Source: Pseudothauera lacus
GTDB taxonomy: Bacteria; Pseudomonadota; Gammaproteobacteria; Burkholderiales; Rhodocyclaceae
Length of the DNA: 64,000 nucleotides
Reading direction: 5' to 3'
NCBI RefSeq assembly: GCF_003034845.1
Contig: NZ_PZKC01000007.1
Span: 1 to 64,000 of the forward strand
A program made the position numbers and the translations under genes. A model generated the notes under the pieces. That model saw only the letters and a list, made by a program, of their open reading frames with translations, was not told the DNA's origin and did not search any database. Of the stretch, positions 17,629-27,331 are shown piece after piece; position 1 is the stretch's first letter, and the number at the start of each line of letters is the position of its first letter.

Positions 17629-18065
17629 GCAGCGCCAAGTCCCCGCGCCGGCGTGCGCGCGAGTTCGCCCTGCAGGGCATCTACCAGTGGCTGCTCTCCG
17701 GCAACAGCGTGCCGGTGATCGAAGACCACATGAGCCAGGTGTCGGGCTTCGACAAGGCCGACCGCGAGCTCTTCGTCGAGCTGCTGCGCGGCACCCTCGA
17801 CAACGTCGCCGACCTGCAGTACGACTTCGCGCCCTACATCGACCGCCCGCTCGCCGAACTGTCGCCGGTCGAGCGCGCCATCCTGCTGCTCGCCACCCAT
17901 GAGCTCAAGTGCCGCCTGGAAACGCCCTACCGCGTGGTGATCAACGAGGCCATCGAGCTCGCCAAGGGCTACGGCGCCACCGACGGCCACCGCTTCATCA
18001 ACGGCGTGCTCGACAAGCTCGCCGCACAGCTGCGTGCGGCGGAGATCGAAGCGCTGAAGAAGTAA
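17625..18065 (+). CDS. nusB: Transcription antitermination factor NusB
   Basis: 146 residues, all helical. Family features are the [19 protein letters not shown] start with the conserved Arg/Ala-Gln pattern, [16 protein letters not shown], and the C-terminal [30 protein letters not shown]. It binds boxA RNA with NusE (S10) during rRNA transcription. Last gene of the rib operon, followed by a strong terminator. Confidence 0.95.
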   Translation: MSSAKSPRRRAREFALQGIYQWLLSGNSVPVIEDHMSQVSGFDKADRELFVELLRGTLDNVADLQYDFAPYIDRPLAELSPVERAILLLATHELKCRLETPYRVVINEAIELAKGYGATDGHRFINGVLDKLAAQLRAAEIEALKK

Positions 18066-18090
18066 GCGCCGGCACGACCCGGCAGACGAA

Positions 18091-18116
18091 AAAATACCCG
18101 CCGCGGCGGGTATTTT
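18091..18116. terminator. Bidirectional terminator between nusB and rhlE
   Basis: A perfect 26-base palindrome with a GC core (CCCGCCGCGGCGGG) flanked by AAAATA and TATTTT, followed by CTTTT on the + strand and preceded by A-rich sequence. It lies between the convergent ends of nusB and the helicase gene and would end both transcripts. Confidence 0.85.
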
Positions 18117-18135
18117 CTTTTCCCCCCGGAGAGGC

Positions 18136-19482
18136 TCAGGGGCGCGGACGGCGGGCACCCTGCGGGCGCTCGCTGCTGAAGCGGCCCTCGCCACCGGCGT
18201 TGCGCCCGAAGCCACCGCTGCTGCTGCGGCGCGGCTGCTCGGACGGCCACGGGCTGTTGGCGCCGCGACCGCCGAAGCCGCCCGGCTTGCCGCCGCTGCC
18301 GAAGCGCGGCTTGTTGCCCGCCGGGCGCGGATTGGCTGCGCGCGGGCTGGGCTCCAGACCTTCGATGGTGTGCACTTCGATGCGGTCACCGGTGTAGCGC
18401 TCGATGGCACGGATGATGCCGGTCTCGCGCGGGCCGGAGAGGGTGATGGCGATGCCGGTGCGGCCGGCACGGCCGGTGCGGCCGATGCGGTGCACATAGT
18501 CTTCGGCCTGACGCGGGGGATCGAAGTTCACCACGTGGCTGATGCCGGCGACGTCGATGCCGCGGGCGGCCACGTCGGTCGCCACCAGCACGTTGATGCG
18601 ACCCTGGCGCAGCTGCTGCAGGGTGCGGTTGCGCGCGCCCTGGTGCATGTCGCCGTGCAGCGCGGCGGCGGCAAAGCCCTTTTCCTGCAGCTGCAGGGAG
18701 ATTTCCTCGGCGCCGCGCTTGGTGGAGGTGAACACCACCGCCTGATTCAGCGTGGTGCAACCCAGCACCGCTTCGAGGAGCTTGTTCTTGTGGCCAAGGC
18801 CATCGGCGTAGAGCAGGCGCTGTTCGATATTGCCACGGCTCTCGTCGGTGCCGGCGATCTCGATGCGCTGCGGGTCGCGGGTGAGCTGGCGGGCCAGGTT
18901 GCCGACCACGCCGTCAAGGGTGGCGGAGAACAGCAGGGTCTGGCGGCTCGCCGGAGTGGCGCGAACGATGGTCTCGATGTCTTCGAGGAAGCCCATGTCA
19001 AGCATGCGGTCGGCTTCGTCGAGAATCAGCACTTCGATGTCGGAGAGCTTGAGCTTGCGGCGTTCGAGGTGGTCGATGAGACGGCCCGGGGTCGCCACGA
19101 TGACGTCCGGATTGCGGGCAAGCTGCTTGACCTGGGCGAAGAAGGGGGCGCCGCCGACGAGGCAGGCGGTGTTCAGCCAGCGCAGCGCGCGGCCATAGGT
19201 GTTGACCGCCTTCTCGACCTGCAGGGCGAGCTCGCGGGTCGGCGTGAGCACCAGCACACGCGGGCCGGCACCGGGCGCCGGACGGCGGCCGATGAGGCGT
19301 TGCAGGGTGGGGAGGGTAAAGGCTGCGGTCTTGCCGCTGCCGGTGTGCGAGGACACCAGCAGGTCGCCACCGGCGATCGCTGCGGGAATGGCCTGCAGCT
19401 GCACGGGGGTGGGTACGGTATAGCCGGAGCTCTGGATGGCCTTCAGCAGTTCGGCGTCGAGGCCAAGTTGATCGAACGTCAT
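18136..19482 (-). CDS. rhlE: DEAD-box ATP-dependent RNA helicase, RhlE type
   Basis: 448 residues from ATG 19482 (MTFDQLGL is the standard family start). Motifs in order: Q motif (YTVPTPVQLQAIP), Walker A HTGSGKT, PTRELALQ, TPGRLIDHL, DEAD in LILDEADRMLDMGF, SAT in LLFSATLDG, ATDVAARGIDV, and HRIGRTGRAGRTG. The C-terminal tail (from about residue 375) is basic and rich in Gly, Arg, Ser and Pro, as in RhlE proteins that remodel RNA and ribosome precursors. A 490-bp leader region separates it from HU; long leaders are common for such helicases. Confidence 0.92.
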   Translation of the reverse strand: MTFDQLGLDAELLKAIQSSGYTVPTPVQLQAIPAAIAGGDLLVSSHTGSGKTAAFTLPTLQRLIGRRPAPGAGPRVLVLTPTRELALQVEKAVNTYGRALRWLNTACLVGGAPFFAQVKQLARNPDVIVATPGRLIDHLERRKLKLSDIEVLILDEADRMLDMGFLEDIETIVRATPASRQTLLFSATLDGVVGNLARQLTRDPQRIEIAGTDESRGNIEQRLLYADGLGHKNKLLEAVLGCTTLNQAVVFTSTKRGAEEISLQLQEKGFAAAALHGDMHQGARNRTLQQLRQGRINVLVATDVAARGIDVAGISHVVNFDPPRQAEDYVHRIGRTGRAGRTGIAITLSGPRETGIIRAIERYTGDRIEVHTIEGLEPSPRAANPRPAGNKPRFGSGGKPGGFGGRGANSPWPSEQPRRSSSGGFGRNAGGEGRFSSERPQGARRPRP

Positions 19483-19973
19483 TCGTAATCTTCCTTGCAT
19501 GGCTGGCCGGCAGGGTATGGGCCGGAACAGCCGGATCAGGCCCGCAAAAACGGGCCGCATGACATCGCACCGCCCGCAGACCATGGGTAATGGTCGCGGA
19601 CGCGAGGCCACCGGAAACGGGGGCGCACGATGAGCGTGGGCCGGTCGCCGGCACGCCGGAAGGCATGGCTCGGACGACCGCGCATCGGCACCAACCGGTT
19701 ATCTCGATGCCAGACGATCGCAGGAACGAATGGAGTTCGACTGAAGGGAGGTCGGGGGCGATGGGGCTGTGGTTACAGTCCCTGGGGCCGGGTCAGGAAG
19801 GGCGTCACCGACGGTGACGGAACGCTTCGAGTACCACGATGGCCCTGCTGCTGCATTGCACAACGAGGCGCAGTGTACCCTAAAGGGCATAGCCGTGGGG
19901 AAAAATCCACCGCCGGACGTAAAAACGGCCCGGGCGGTGAAGCGCCGGGCCGCATGCAGCGAAGCAGGCAGGC
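19483..19973. other. 491-bp gap upstream of the rhlE gene
   Basis: No convincing gene is present. It holds a hairpin in the helicase leader (GGCCCG at 19539-19544 pairing with CGGGCC at 19551-19556 around an A/T loop), a sharp inverted repeat CGTCACCG-A-CGGTGACG at 19803-19819, and the HU terminator at 19922-19952. Several frames are open here, but none has protein-like composition or a usable start. Confidence 0.6.
19922..19952 (-). terminator. Rho-independent terminator of the HU gene
   Basis: On the minus strand CGGCCCGGCG pairs with CGCCCGGGCCG (one bulge) and is followed by TTTTT. It lies 21 bases past the HU stop. Confidence 0.8.
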
Positions 19974-20252
19974 TTACTTGCCGTTCACGGCAGCCTTGAG
20001 GGTGGCGCCAGCGGTGAACTTGGGCACGCTGGAAGCGGCGATCTTGATGGTCGCGCCGGTCTGCGGGTTGCGGCCGGTACGGGCAGCACGCTTGGAGACC
20101 TCGAAGGAGCCAAAGCCGGTGAAGGCGACCTTTTCGCCCTTGGAGAGCTGCTCGGCGATGATTTCGAGCACGCCGGAAAGGGCACGGTCGGCTTGCGCGC
20201 GGGAAACATCCAGGCGGTCGGCCAGGGCTTCGACGAATTCACCTTTGTTCAT
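19974..20252 (-). CDS. hup: DNA-binding protein HU
   Basis: 92 residues, the normal HU length. MNKGEFVEALADRLDVSRAQADRAL and the signature GFGSFEVSKRAARTGRNPQTG, with the beta-arm Arg and Pro, are diagnostic. A clear RBS (GAGGA, seven bases before ATG) and a terminator flank it. HU compacts and bends DNA as a dimer in the nucleoid. A possible promoter is marked upstream. Confidence 0.95.
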   Translation of the reverse strand: MNKGEFVEALADRLDVSRAQADRALSGVLEIIAEQLSKGEKVAFTGFGSFEVSKRAARTGRNPQTGATIKIAASSVPKFTAGATLKAAVNGK

Positions 20253-20304
20253 GCTTTATCCTCGATTGGTGTGAGTAGGACAGGAATACGGTTCTGCGCT
20301 CAGG

Positions 20305-20332
20305 ATTCTAGCACTGTCGCGGCTTGCAGGAA
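20305..20332 (-). promoter_or_regulatory. Possible promoter of the HU gene
   Basis: On the minus strand TG-C-TAGAAT (TAGAAT at 20305-20310) is a good extended -10; TTCCTG, 16 bp upstream, is a weak -35. The distance to the HU ATG is about 52 bp. Inference from hexamer similarity. Confidence 0.45.
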
Positions 20333-20413
20333 GCAAACAATGCGATTTGCGAGGTCGGCGACGTAGATATTTTGTTCAAGGCGGGCGCTTCGTCATTAAC
20401 CCGGCAGTCGGAT

Positions 20414-20553
20414 ACCGTTCGGGCCGAGCGCAGCAAGCCCCGCCGTGGGCGCGGCCAAACGAATCATTGAGTCAGCCACAGCAGTTTGCCCTGCAGTAGG
20501 GCGTTTATCGGCAGTGCCTCCGGGCCGGCTTAATCAGCTTCAGGGCGAACGGC
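20414..20553. repeat. Degenerate REP-like repeat, family 1
   Basis: CCGTTCGGGCCGAGCGCAGC at the left and TCAGGGCGAACGG at the right keep the outer arms of family 1, but the centre is about 90 bases of other sequence. It looks like a decayed or interrupted copy. Confidence 0.5.
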
Positions 20554-20565
20554 GGGGCGCAGGGC

Positions 20566-20687
20566 CTTAACCCGCATTCTCACACCATCCCTGCTGCGGG
20601 TGCCGGTGCACTCGCCCTGGCACGCCGTACTCCCTCACGCCGCCTCGACCCCCTCGCGACGTGAGGGGATGAGAAATGCGGGTTAAG
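20566..20687. repeat. Long-range inverted repeat before the LTA-synthase-like gene
   Basis: CTTAACCCGCATTCTC (20566-20581) and GAGAAATGCGGGTTAAG (20671-20687) are inverted copies with one extra base, about 90 bases apart. They frame a non-coding stretch in the HU-sulfatase gap. It may be another mobile palindromic element or a structured leader. Confidence 0.65.
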
Positions 20688-20738
20688 CCGGTCTTAAGTT
20701 TGCCATGCTGAACTGCGCCCGTCTCAACATCGGGCACA

Positions 20739-22790
20739 TTGCGCGTGATCCAGCCAGACTCATCCCTCCGCCTCATCGACCGTTGGTGGTCCACCCTGAA
20801 CCGCCTCGGCCCCTATGCACCATTGGCGATGATGGTGCTTGCCGGCCTTGCGGTGCTGACCGCCTCCCGCCTCGGGCTGATGCTCTGGCAGTGGGAGCGC
20901 GTCGCCGCCACCGGCATTGCCGGCACCATGCTGCTGCAGGGCCTGCGCGTGGATCTGATCCAGCTCGGCCTGCTGGTGCTGCCAGCGCTGCTGCTCGCCC
21001 CGCTGCTGGCCACCGCGCCGGGCTGGCGTCTGTGGCGCCGGCTGACCTGGCTATGGGCGGTGGCCGGGGTGACCGTGCTGGTGTTCATGGAACTGGCCAC
21101 TCCGGCCTTCATCGGCGAATACGACACCCGCCCGAACCGCCTCTTCGTCGAGTACCTGAGGTACCCGCAGGAAGTGCTCTCCATGGTCTGGCTGGGATTT
21201 CGCGCCCACCTGCTCGCCGGCCTGGCGGCGACCGCGCTGGCGGCCTGGGCCATGCTGCGCCTGATGCGCCCCTGGCTGGCTGTCGAGCGCCGCGGCAGGC
21301 ACTGGCAGCTGTGGCTGTCGTGGCCCTTCGTGTTCCTGCTGGCAGCCATCACCATCCGCTCCACCACCGATCACCGCCCGGCCAACCCGGCGCTGTTTGC
21401 GCTGACCACCGACCCGATGGTGAACAGCCTGATCCTCAACTCCACCTGGTCGGTGGCCCACGCCATCTACAACCTCAAGCATGAATCCGGCTCCAGCGAG
21501 ATCTACGGCAAGATGCCGGTCGAGGAGATGCTGGCACTGACGCTGGGCGGACGCGGCCAGGCGGATGCAGGCCTGCGGCCCGTCACCCTGCCCGAAGCCG
21601 GACTGCCCACCCTGACCCGCCTTGAGCCAACCCGCCCGCGCGTACGCCCGCTGAACCTGGTGATCGTGCTGGAAGAGAGCCTGGGCGCGACCTTCGCGGC
21701 CTCGCTCGGCGGCCTGCCGGTAACCCCGGAACTGGAGAAGCTCAAGGAACAGGGCTGGTGGTTCGAGCAGATGTACGCCACCGGCACGCGCTCGGTACGC
21801 GGCATCGAGGCGGTCGTCACCGGCTTCCTGCCCACCCCGGCGCAGAGCGTGGTGAAGCTGTCGCTGTCGCAGACCGGCTTCTTCTCGCTCGCCGAACTGC
21901 TCGCCCGCCAGGGTTACCACACCGAGTTCATCTACGGTGGCGAGTCGCACTTCGACAACATGCGCAGCTTCTTCAAGGGCAACGGCTTTCAGCGCATCGT
22001 GGACCAGAACGACTACCCGGCACCGGTGTTCAAGGGCAGCTGGGGGGTGTCCGACGAGGATCTGTTCGCCCGCACCCACGAAGAGCTCAGCCGCCACCAC
22101 GCCGCCGGCAAGCCCTTCTTCACCCTGGTGTTCACCTCGTCCAACCATTCGCCCTTCGAATTTCCGGACGGCCGCATCGCGTTGCACGACGCCGACAAGG
22201 CCACCGAAAACAACGCGGTCAAGTACGCCGACTACGCGCTGGGGCGCTTCTTCGAGCAGGCGCGCGCCAGCGACTACTGGCAGGACACCGTGTTCCTGGT
22301 GGTCGCCGACCACGACATCCGGGTGCGCGGCGACAGCCTGGTGCCGGTCGAGCGCTTCCACATCCCGGCGCTGATCCTGGGCGGCGACATCGAGCCGCGC
22401 CGCATCCGCACGGTGGCCAGCCAGGTGGACCTGCCGGTGACCCTGCTGTCGCTGATGGGGATTGCCGCCGAACACCCGATGATCGGCCGCGACCTCACGC
22501 GCGCCGCCGCGGACGAGCCCGGCCGCGCGATGATGCAGTACGAACAGAACTATGCCTGGATGGAAGGCGAGCGGGTGGTGGTGCTGCGCCCCGACCAGGC
22601 GCCCGCCCACGGCCGCTACGATCCGCAGCGCAAGCGCCTGGAGAACGGCGCCGCGCCGGACGACGGCGATGAGCTGGCGCGCCGCGCGCTCGCCCATGCG
22701 CTGCTGCCGGCCTGGCTGTACCGCGAACAGCGCTACCGGCTGCCGGAAACCACGGCCGCGGCGCGCCTGGCGCAGGCGGCGAACGACTGA
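20739..22790 (+). CDS. LTA-synthase-family (sulfatase-fold) phosphotransferase
   Basis: 683 residues from TTG 20739; a GTG two codons later is an alternative. Five transmembrane helices occupy about residues 25-215. A periplasmic alkaline-phosphatase-superfamily domain follows: NLVIVLEESLGA (first metal site), ATGTRSVRGIEAVVTGF (the Thr-containing nucleophile region), IYGGESHFDNMRSFF, FTSSNHSPFEFP, and VVADHDIRVRG (second metal site). In Gram-negative bacteria such proteins are usually phosphoglycerol transferases (OpgB-like) or phosphoethanolamine transferases acting on periplasmic glucans or lipids. The exact acceptor is unknown. It is a single-gene unit, with a terminator after it. Confidence 0.85.
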   Translation: MRVIQPDSSLRLIDRWWSTLNRLGPYAPLAMMVLAGLAVLTASRLGLMLWQWERVAATGIAGTMLLQGLRVDLIQLGLLVLPALLLAPLLATAPGWRLWRRLTWLWAVAGVTVLVFMELATPAFIGEYDTRPNRLFVEYLRYPQEVLSMVWLGFRAHLLAGLAATALAAWAMLRLMRPWLAVERRGRHWQLWLSWPFVFLLAAITIRSTTDHRPANPALFALTTDPMVNSLILNSTWSVAHAIYNLKHESGSSEIYGKMPVEEMLALTLGGRGQADAGLRPVTLPEAGLPTLTRLEPTRPRVRPLNLVIVLEESLGATFAASLGGLPVTPELEKLKEQGWWFEQMYATGTRSVRGIEAVVTGFLPTPAQSVVKLSLSQTGFFSLAELLARQGYHTEFIYGGESHFDNMRSFFKGNGFQRIVDQNDYPAPVFKGSWGVSDEDLFARTHEELSRHHAAGKPFFTLVFTSSNHSPFEFPDGRIALHDADKATENNAVKYADYALGRFFEQARASDYWQDTVFLVVADHDIRVRGDSLVPVERFHIPALILGGDIEPRRIRTVASQVDLPVTLLSLMGIAAEHPMIGRDLTRAAADEPGRAMMQYEQNYAWMEGERVVVLRPDQAPAHGRYDPQRKRLENGAAPDDGDELARRALAHALLPAWLYREQRYRLPETTAAARLAQAAND

Positions 22791-22816
22791 AACGCCAGCG
22801 CAGCACGGCCATACAA

Positions 22817-22849
22817 ACGGGCCACCGCGGCAAGCCGCCGATGGCCCGT
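22817..22849. terminator. Bidirectional hairpin between convergent genes
   Basis: ACGGGCCA (22817-22824) pairs with TGGCCCGT (22842-22849) around a loop that can itself pair (GCGG with CCGC). It lies between the ends of the LTA-synthase-like gene and the hemerythrin gene. On the minus strand it is followed by TTTGT. Confidence 0.65.
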
Positions 22850-22885
22850 TGCACTTATGGCGCCCGCTGACACGGGCGCAAGGAC

Positions 22886-23476
22886 TCAATCGTCCTTGTA
22901 CGGCCCCGCCCCGAGGCCGATCGGCGGTGGCGCGGCGGCAACCAGCTTCGAGAAGATGCGCTGGAAGTCCTCGGTTTCGCGGGTGCCGCCCATCGGATCG
23001 TTGTTCTCGCGGAATCCCGCCGCCACCGCCTCCCAGTCCTCGTCGGTGAAGTGCTTGCGGCACAGCGGCAGCACTTCGCGTTCTTCCAGCAGCATGTGGT
23101 TGCGGTAGAAGTCGGCGAAGTTCTCGAAGGCGCGGTTGAAGGCGTCGAAACCGTCGCGGTCGCCGCTGGCGTACAGGTGCAGCGCAGTCTCCAGTGCCTT
23201 GATGCGCGCCTCGCCGCCGGCGTGCTCCTGCTCCAGGCGCGCCATCGCCTCGGCACCTTCGTCGGTGCGCTGCTTGAGAAGGGCGAAGAGGTACTGGTCT
23301 TCCTTGGGGTGGTGGCGCTGCTCGGGATAGGCATCCAGGTAATGCACCATGGCGCGCAGCAGGCGGAAGTCCGGCGCAAGCTTGCCCTTGCCGATCTCCT
23401 TCAGCATGTAGCGCACCGCGTGCAGGATGGCGGCTAGCGACTGGTGTTCGTCCTCGATGATGCGTATGGCTTCCAT
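22886..23476 (-). CDS. Hemerythrin HHE domain protein
   Basis: 196 residues. The ATG at 23476 has AAGGA upstream. The HHE domain carries the diiron ligands: EDEHQSLAAILH, a HYLD segment, the RHHPKEDQYLF motif, a later H-x3-E in QEHAGGEARIK, and NHMLLEEREVLP. The C-terminal tail is about 40 residues, Pro/Gly-rich. Such cytoplasmic proteins bind O2, NO or iron and are common in microaerobic bacteria. It is a single gene, separated from livF by a REP-like repeat. Confidence 0.88.
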   Translation of the reverse strand: MEAIRIIEDEHQSLAAILHAVRYMLKEIGKGKLAPDFRLLRAMVHYLDAYPEQRHHPKEDQYLFALLKQRTDEGAEAMARLEQEHAGGEARIKALETALHLYASGDRDGFDAFNRAFENFADFYRNHMLLEEREVLPLCRKHFTDEDWEAVAAGFRENNDPMGGTRETEDFQRIFSKLVAAAPPPIGLGAGPYKDD

Positions 23477-23512
23477 GTTCTCTCGTCCTTGTGGGGCCGC
23501 CGCAGACTCCGA

Positions 23513-23580
23513 CCGTTCGGGCTGAGCTGGTCGAAGCCCACTTGGCACACTCGCCCTTCGACTGGTTCGGGGCGAACGGT
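23513..23580. repeat. REP-like inverted repeat, family 1
   Basis: CCGTTCGGGCTGAGCTGGTC faces GACTGGTTCGGGGCGAACGG across about 28 bases, between the hemerythrin gene and livF. Same consensus as the copies at 8448, 30591 and 32528. Confidence 0.8.
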
Positions 23581-23596
23581 TATTGGTATCTGTCCG

Positions 23597-24357
<761 letters not shown>

Positions 24358-24361
<4 letters not shown>

Positions 24362-26172
24362 TCCACCCCTCCCAGATAGGCTTCCAGCACCGCCGGATCC
24401 TGTTGCACTTCTTCCGGCAGGCCCTCGGCGATCTTCTCGCCGAATTCCATCACCACCACGCGGTCGACCAGGCCCATGACGAAGTCCATGTCGTGCTCGA
24501 CCAGCAGGATGCCCATGCCCTCGCCGCGCAGCTTCTTCAGCAGGCTGGCGAGCGCCTCCTTTTCCTTCAGGCGCAGGCCGGCGGCCGGCTCGTCGAGCAG
24601 CAGCAGGCAGGGGTCGGAGCACAGCGCACGGGCGATCTCCAGGATGCGCTGCTGGCCCAGGGCCAGCGCACCGGCCTCGTCGAACATGTGCTCGGCCAGG
24701 CCGACGCGCTCGATCTGGCGCGCCGCCTCGGCCAGCAGGCGGGCCTCCTCGGCGCGATCGAAGCGCCAGGCGGAACTGACCACGCCCTTGGAGCCGCGCA
24801 GATGGGCGCCGATGGCGACGTTCTCCAACACGCTCATGGTCGGCAGCAGCTTGACGTGCTGGAAGGTACGGCTCATGCCCATCGCCGCGATGGCGCGCGC
24901 ACCGAGGCCAAGCACCGATTCACCGCGGAACAGCACCTCGCCCGAAGTCGGCGTATCCACCCCGGAGACCTGGTTGAACATGGTGCTCTTGCCGGCGCCG
25001 TTGGGGCCGATCAGCGCGAGGATCTCGCCGGCGCGCACCGAGAGGCTCATGTTGTTGTTGGCGACCAGGCCGCCAAAGCGGCGGGTGACATCCCTGGCCT
25101 CCAGCAGCACCTCGCCGGGCTGGGGCAGTTCGCGCCGCGGCAGTGGCTCGGCGGCCGCGTCGATGCGGCGCTGGGTGGCCTGCACCGGCACCACGCGACC
25201 GACCAGGCTGACCAGGATGGGCCACAGACCGCCGCGCGCCTTGTGCAGGATGAGGACCATCAGGGCGCCGAAGAAGATCACCTCGAAGTTGCCGCTGTGG
25301 CCAAAGAGCTTGGGCAGGATGTCCTGCAACCACTGCTTGAGGACGGTGATCACCCCGGCACCGACCAGCGCCCCCCAGACATGGCCGGCACCACCGACCA
25401 CCGCCATGAAGAGGTATTCGATGCCGATGTGCAGACCGAACGGCGTCGGGTTCACGAAGCGCTGCATGTGCGCGTACAACCAGCCCGAGGCGCACGCCAG
25501 CAGCGCGGCAATGACGAAGATCACCATGCGCGAGCGCGCGGTATTCACCCCCATCGCCTCGGCCATCACCATGCCGCCCTTGAGCGCACGGATGGCACGA
25601 CCCTCGCGCGAGTCGAGCAGGTTGCTCACCGTATACACACCGATCAGCAGGAAGGCCCAGATCAGATAATAGATCTCGTGGCCCTGTGACAGCTTGTAGC
25701 CGAACACGCTGATCGGCGGGATGCCGGTCAGCCCGGTGTGGCCGCCCAGCATCGCCATGGTGCCGAACAGGAAGTACAGGCTGATGCCCCAGGCGATGGT
25801 GCCCAGCGGCAGGTAGTGGCCGGAGAGCTTGAGGGTCAGCGAACCGAGCACGATGGCCACCGCCGCGGTGATCACCAGACCGGCGATCAGCGACAGCCAC
25901 GGCGACCAGCCCAGCCAGGCCAGCCAGCCCGGCAGTTCAGTGGCGGTGGACAGCACCGCAGTGGTGTAGGCGCCGATGCCGACGAAGGCCGCCTGGCCAA
26001 AGCTGGTCAGCCCGCCGACGCCGGTGAGCAGCACCAGGCCCAGGGCGACCATGGCGTACAGGCCGATGTAGTTGAGCAGGGTGACGTAGAAGGGCGACAG
26101 GGTGAGCGGGGCGACCAGCAGCAAGGCCATGAACACCCCGAGCACCACGCGGGGAGAGAGCGTGAATTTCAT
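24358..26172 (-). CDS. livMG: Fused Liv-type permease-ATPase (LivM-LivG)
   Basis: 604 residues from ATG 26172 ([13 protein letters not shown]). Residues about 1-335 are a LivM permease with eight or more helices and the [17 protein letters not shown] motif. A short Pro-rich linker leads to a LivG ATPase from about residue 350: [26 protein letters not shown], the signature replaced by [15 protein letters not shown], and Walker [12 protein letters not shown]. In E. coli these are two genes; here one frame carries both with no stop between. ATG and stop overlaps with livH and livF show tight coupling. Confidence 0.9.
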
Positions 26173-27206
26173 TCTTCCTCCTCCAGGTGATGGCTCTTCA
26201 GCGAGCGCCACAGCAGTACCGGGATGATCAGCGTGAACACGATGACTTCCTTGTAGGCACTGGCCCAGAACGAACTGAAGGCCTCCAGCACGCCAACCAG
26301 CAGCGCGCCGGCCGCGGCGATCGGGTAGCTCGCCAGGCCGCCGATGATGGCGCCGACGAAGCCCTTCAGGCCGATCAGGAAACCGGTGTCGTAGTAGATG
26401 GTGGTGATCGGCGAGATCAGCACGCCGGAGAGCACGCCGATCAGCGCCGCCAGGAAGAAGGTCAGCTTGCCCGCCAGCGCCGGCGAGATGCCCATCAGGC
26501 GCGCGCCGGTGCGGTTGATGGCGGTGGCGCGCAGCGCCTTGCCGTAAAGCGTGCGACCGAAGAACAGCGCCAGGGCGACGATCAGCACCAGCGAGGAGAG
26601 CACCACCCAGATGGTCTGGCCGGTGATCATCATCGGGCCGACCTCGAAGCGCGCCTCGGAGAACGGCGGGGTGCGATAGCCTTCGGCGCCGAAGAACAGC
26701 AGGCCGAGGCCGACCATGGCGACGTGCGCGGCCACCGAGACGATCAGCAGGATCAGCACCGGGGCTTCGGCAATCGGCTGATACACCAGGCGGTACATCA
26801 TCGGTCCCAGCGGCACCACGATCAGCAGCGTCGCCAGCACCTGCAGCGGCAGCGCCAGGTCGCCCAGCGGCAGCGCGGAGAGCACCCCCAGCAGGGCCAG
26901 TGGGTAGATGAGGTTGATGCCGGCGATGGCGCCCAGCCTGCGCACCTGCCCGGCACGCAGCGCAGCGATGCCATCGAGCACGGTCACCGCGATGCCGGCG
27001 AGGATGAGCAGCCAGATGGTGCCCGGCACGTTGCCGTTTTCCATCATCGCCAGCGTCAACGCGCCGTAGGCAACGAACTCACCCTGCGGAATGAAGATCA
27101 CCCGGGTCACCGCGAACACCAGCACCAGGGCCAGCGCCAGCAGCGCATAGATGGACCCGTTGGTGATCCCGTCCTGCCCCAGGATAAGGGCAATTTGCAA
27201 ATCCAT
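26169..27206 (-). CDS. livH: Branched-chain amino acid-type ABC permease LivH
   Basis: 345 residues from ATG 27206. About eight to nine helices; the N-terminal GITNGSIYALLALALVLVFAVTRVIFIPQGEFV is the standard LivH start, and ATAINRTGARLMGI is the cytoplasmic coupling (EAA-like) loop. It is longer than E. coli LivH (308), with extra helices around residues 70-130. The C-terminus (KSHHLEEEE) overlaps the start of the fusion gene by four bases. Confidence 0.9.
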   Translation of the reverse strand: MDLQIALILGQDGITNGSIYALLALALVLVFAVTRVIFIPQGEFVAYGALTLAMMENGNVPGTIWLLILAGIAVTVLDGIAALRAGQVRRLGAIAGINLIYPLALLGVLSALPLGDLALPLQVLATLLIVVPLGPMMYRLVYQPIAEAPVLILLIVSVAAHVAMVGLGLLFFGAEGYRTPPFSEARFEVGPMMITGQTIWVVLSSLVLIVALALFFGRTLYGKALRATAINRTGARLMGISPALAGKLTFFLAALIGVLSGVLISPITTIYYDTGFLIGLKGFVGAIIGGLASYPIAAAGALLVGVLEAFSSFWASAYKEVIVFTLIIPVLLWRSLKSHHLEEEE

Positions 27207-27331
27207 GGACGAACCCTCCCGCCCCACCCGCGGCCTGTGCCCCGTGGTGCGGTCTAATTCCCTGCAAACACAGAAACTTGTCGGAGCGCAGGCGGCAGCA
27301 CGGTGGCCGCCGCCCGCGGTTCAGGCCGGTA

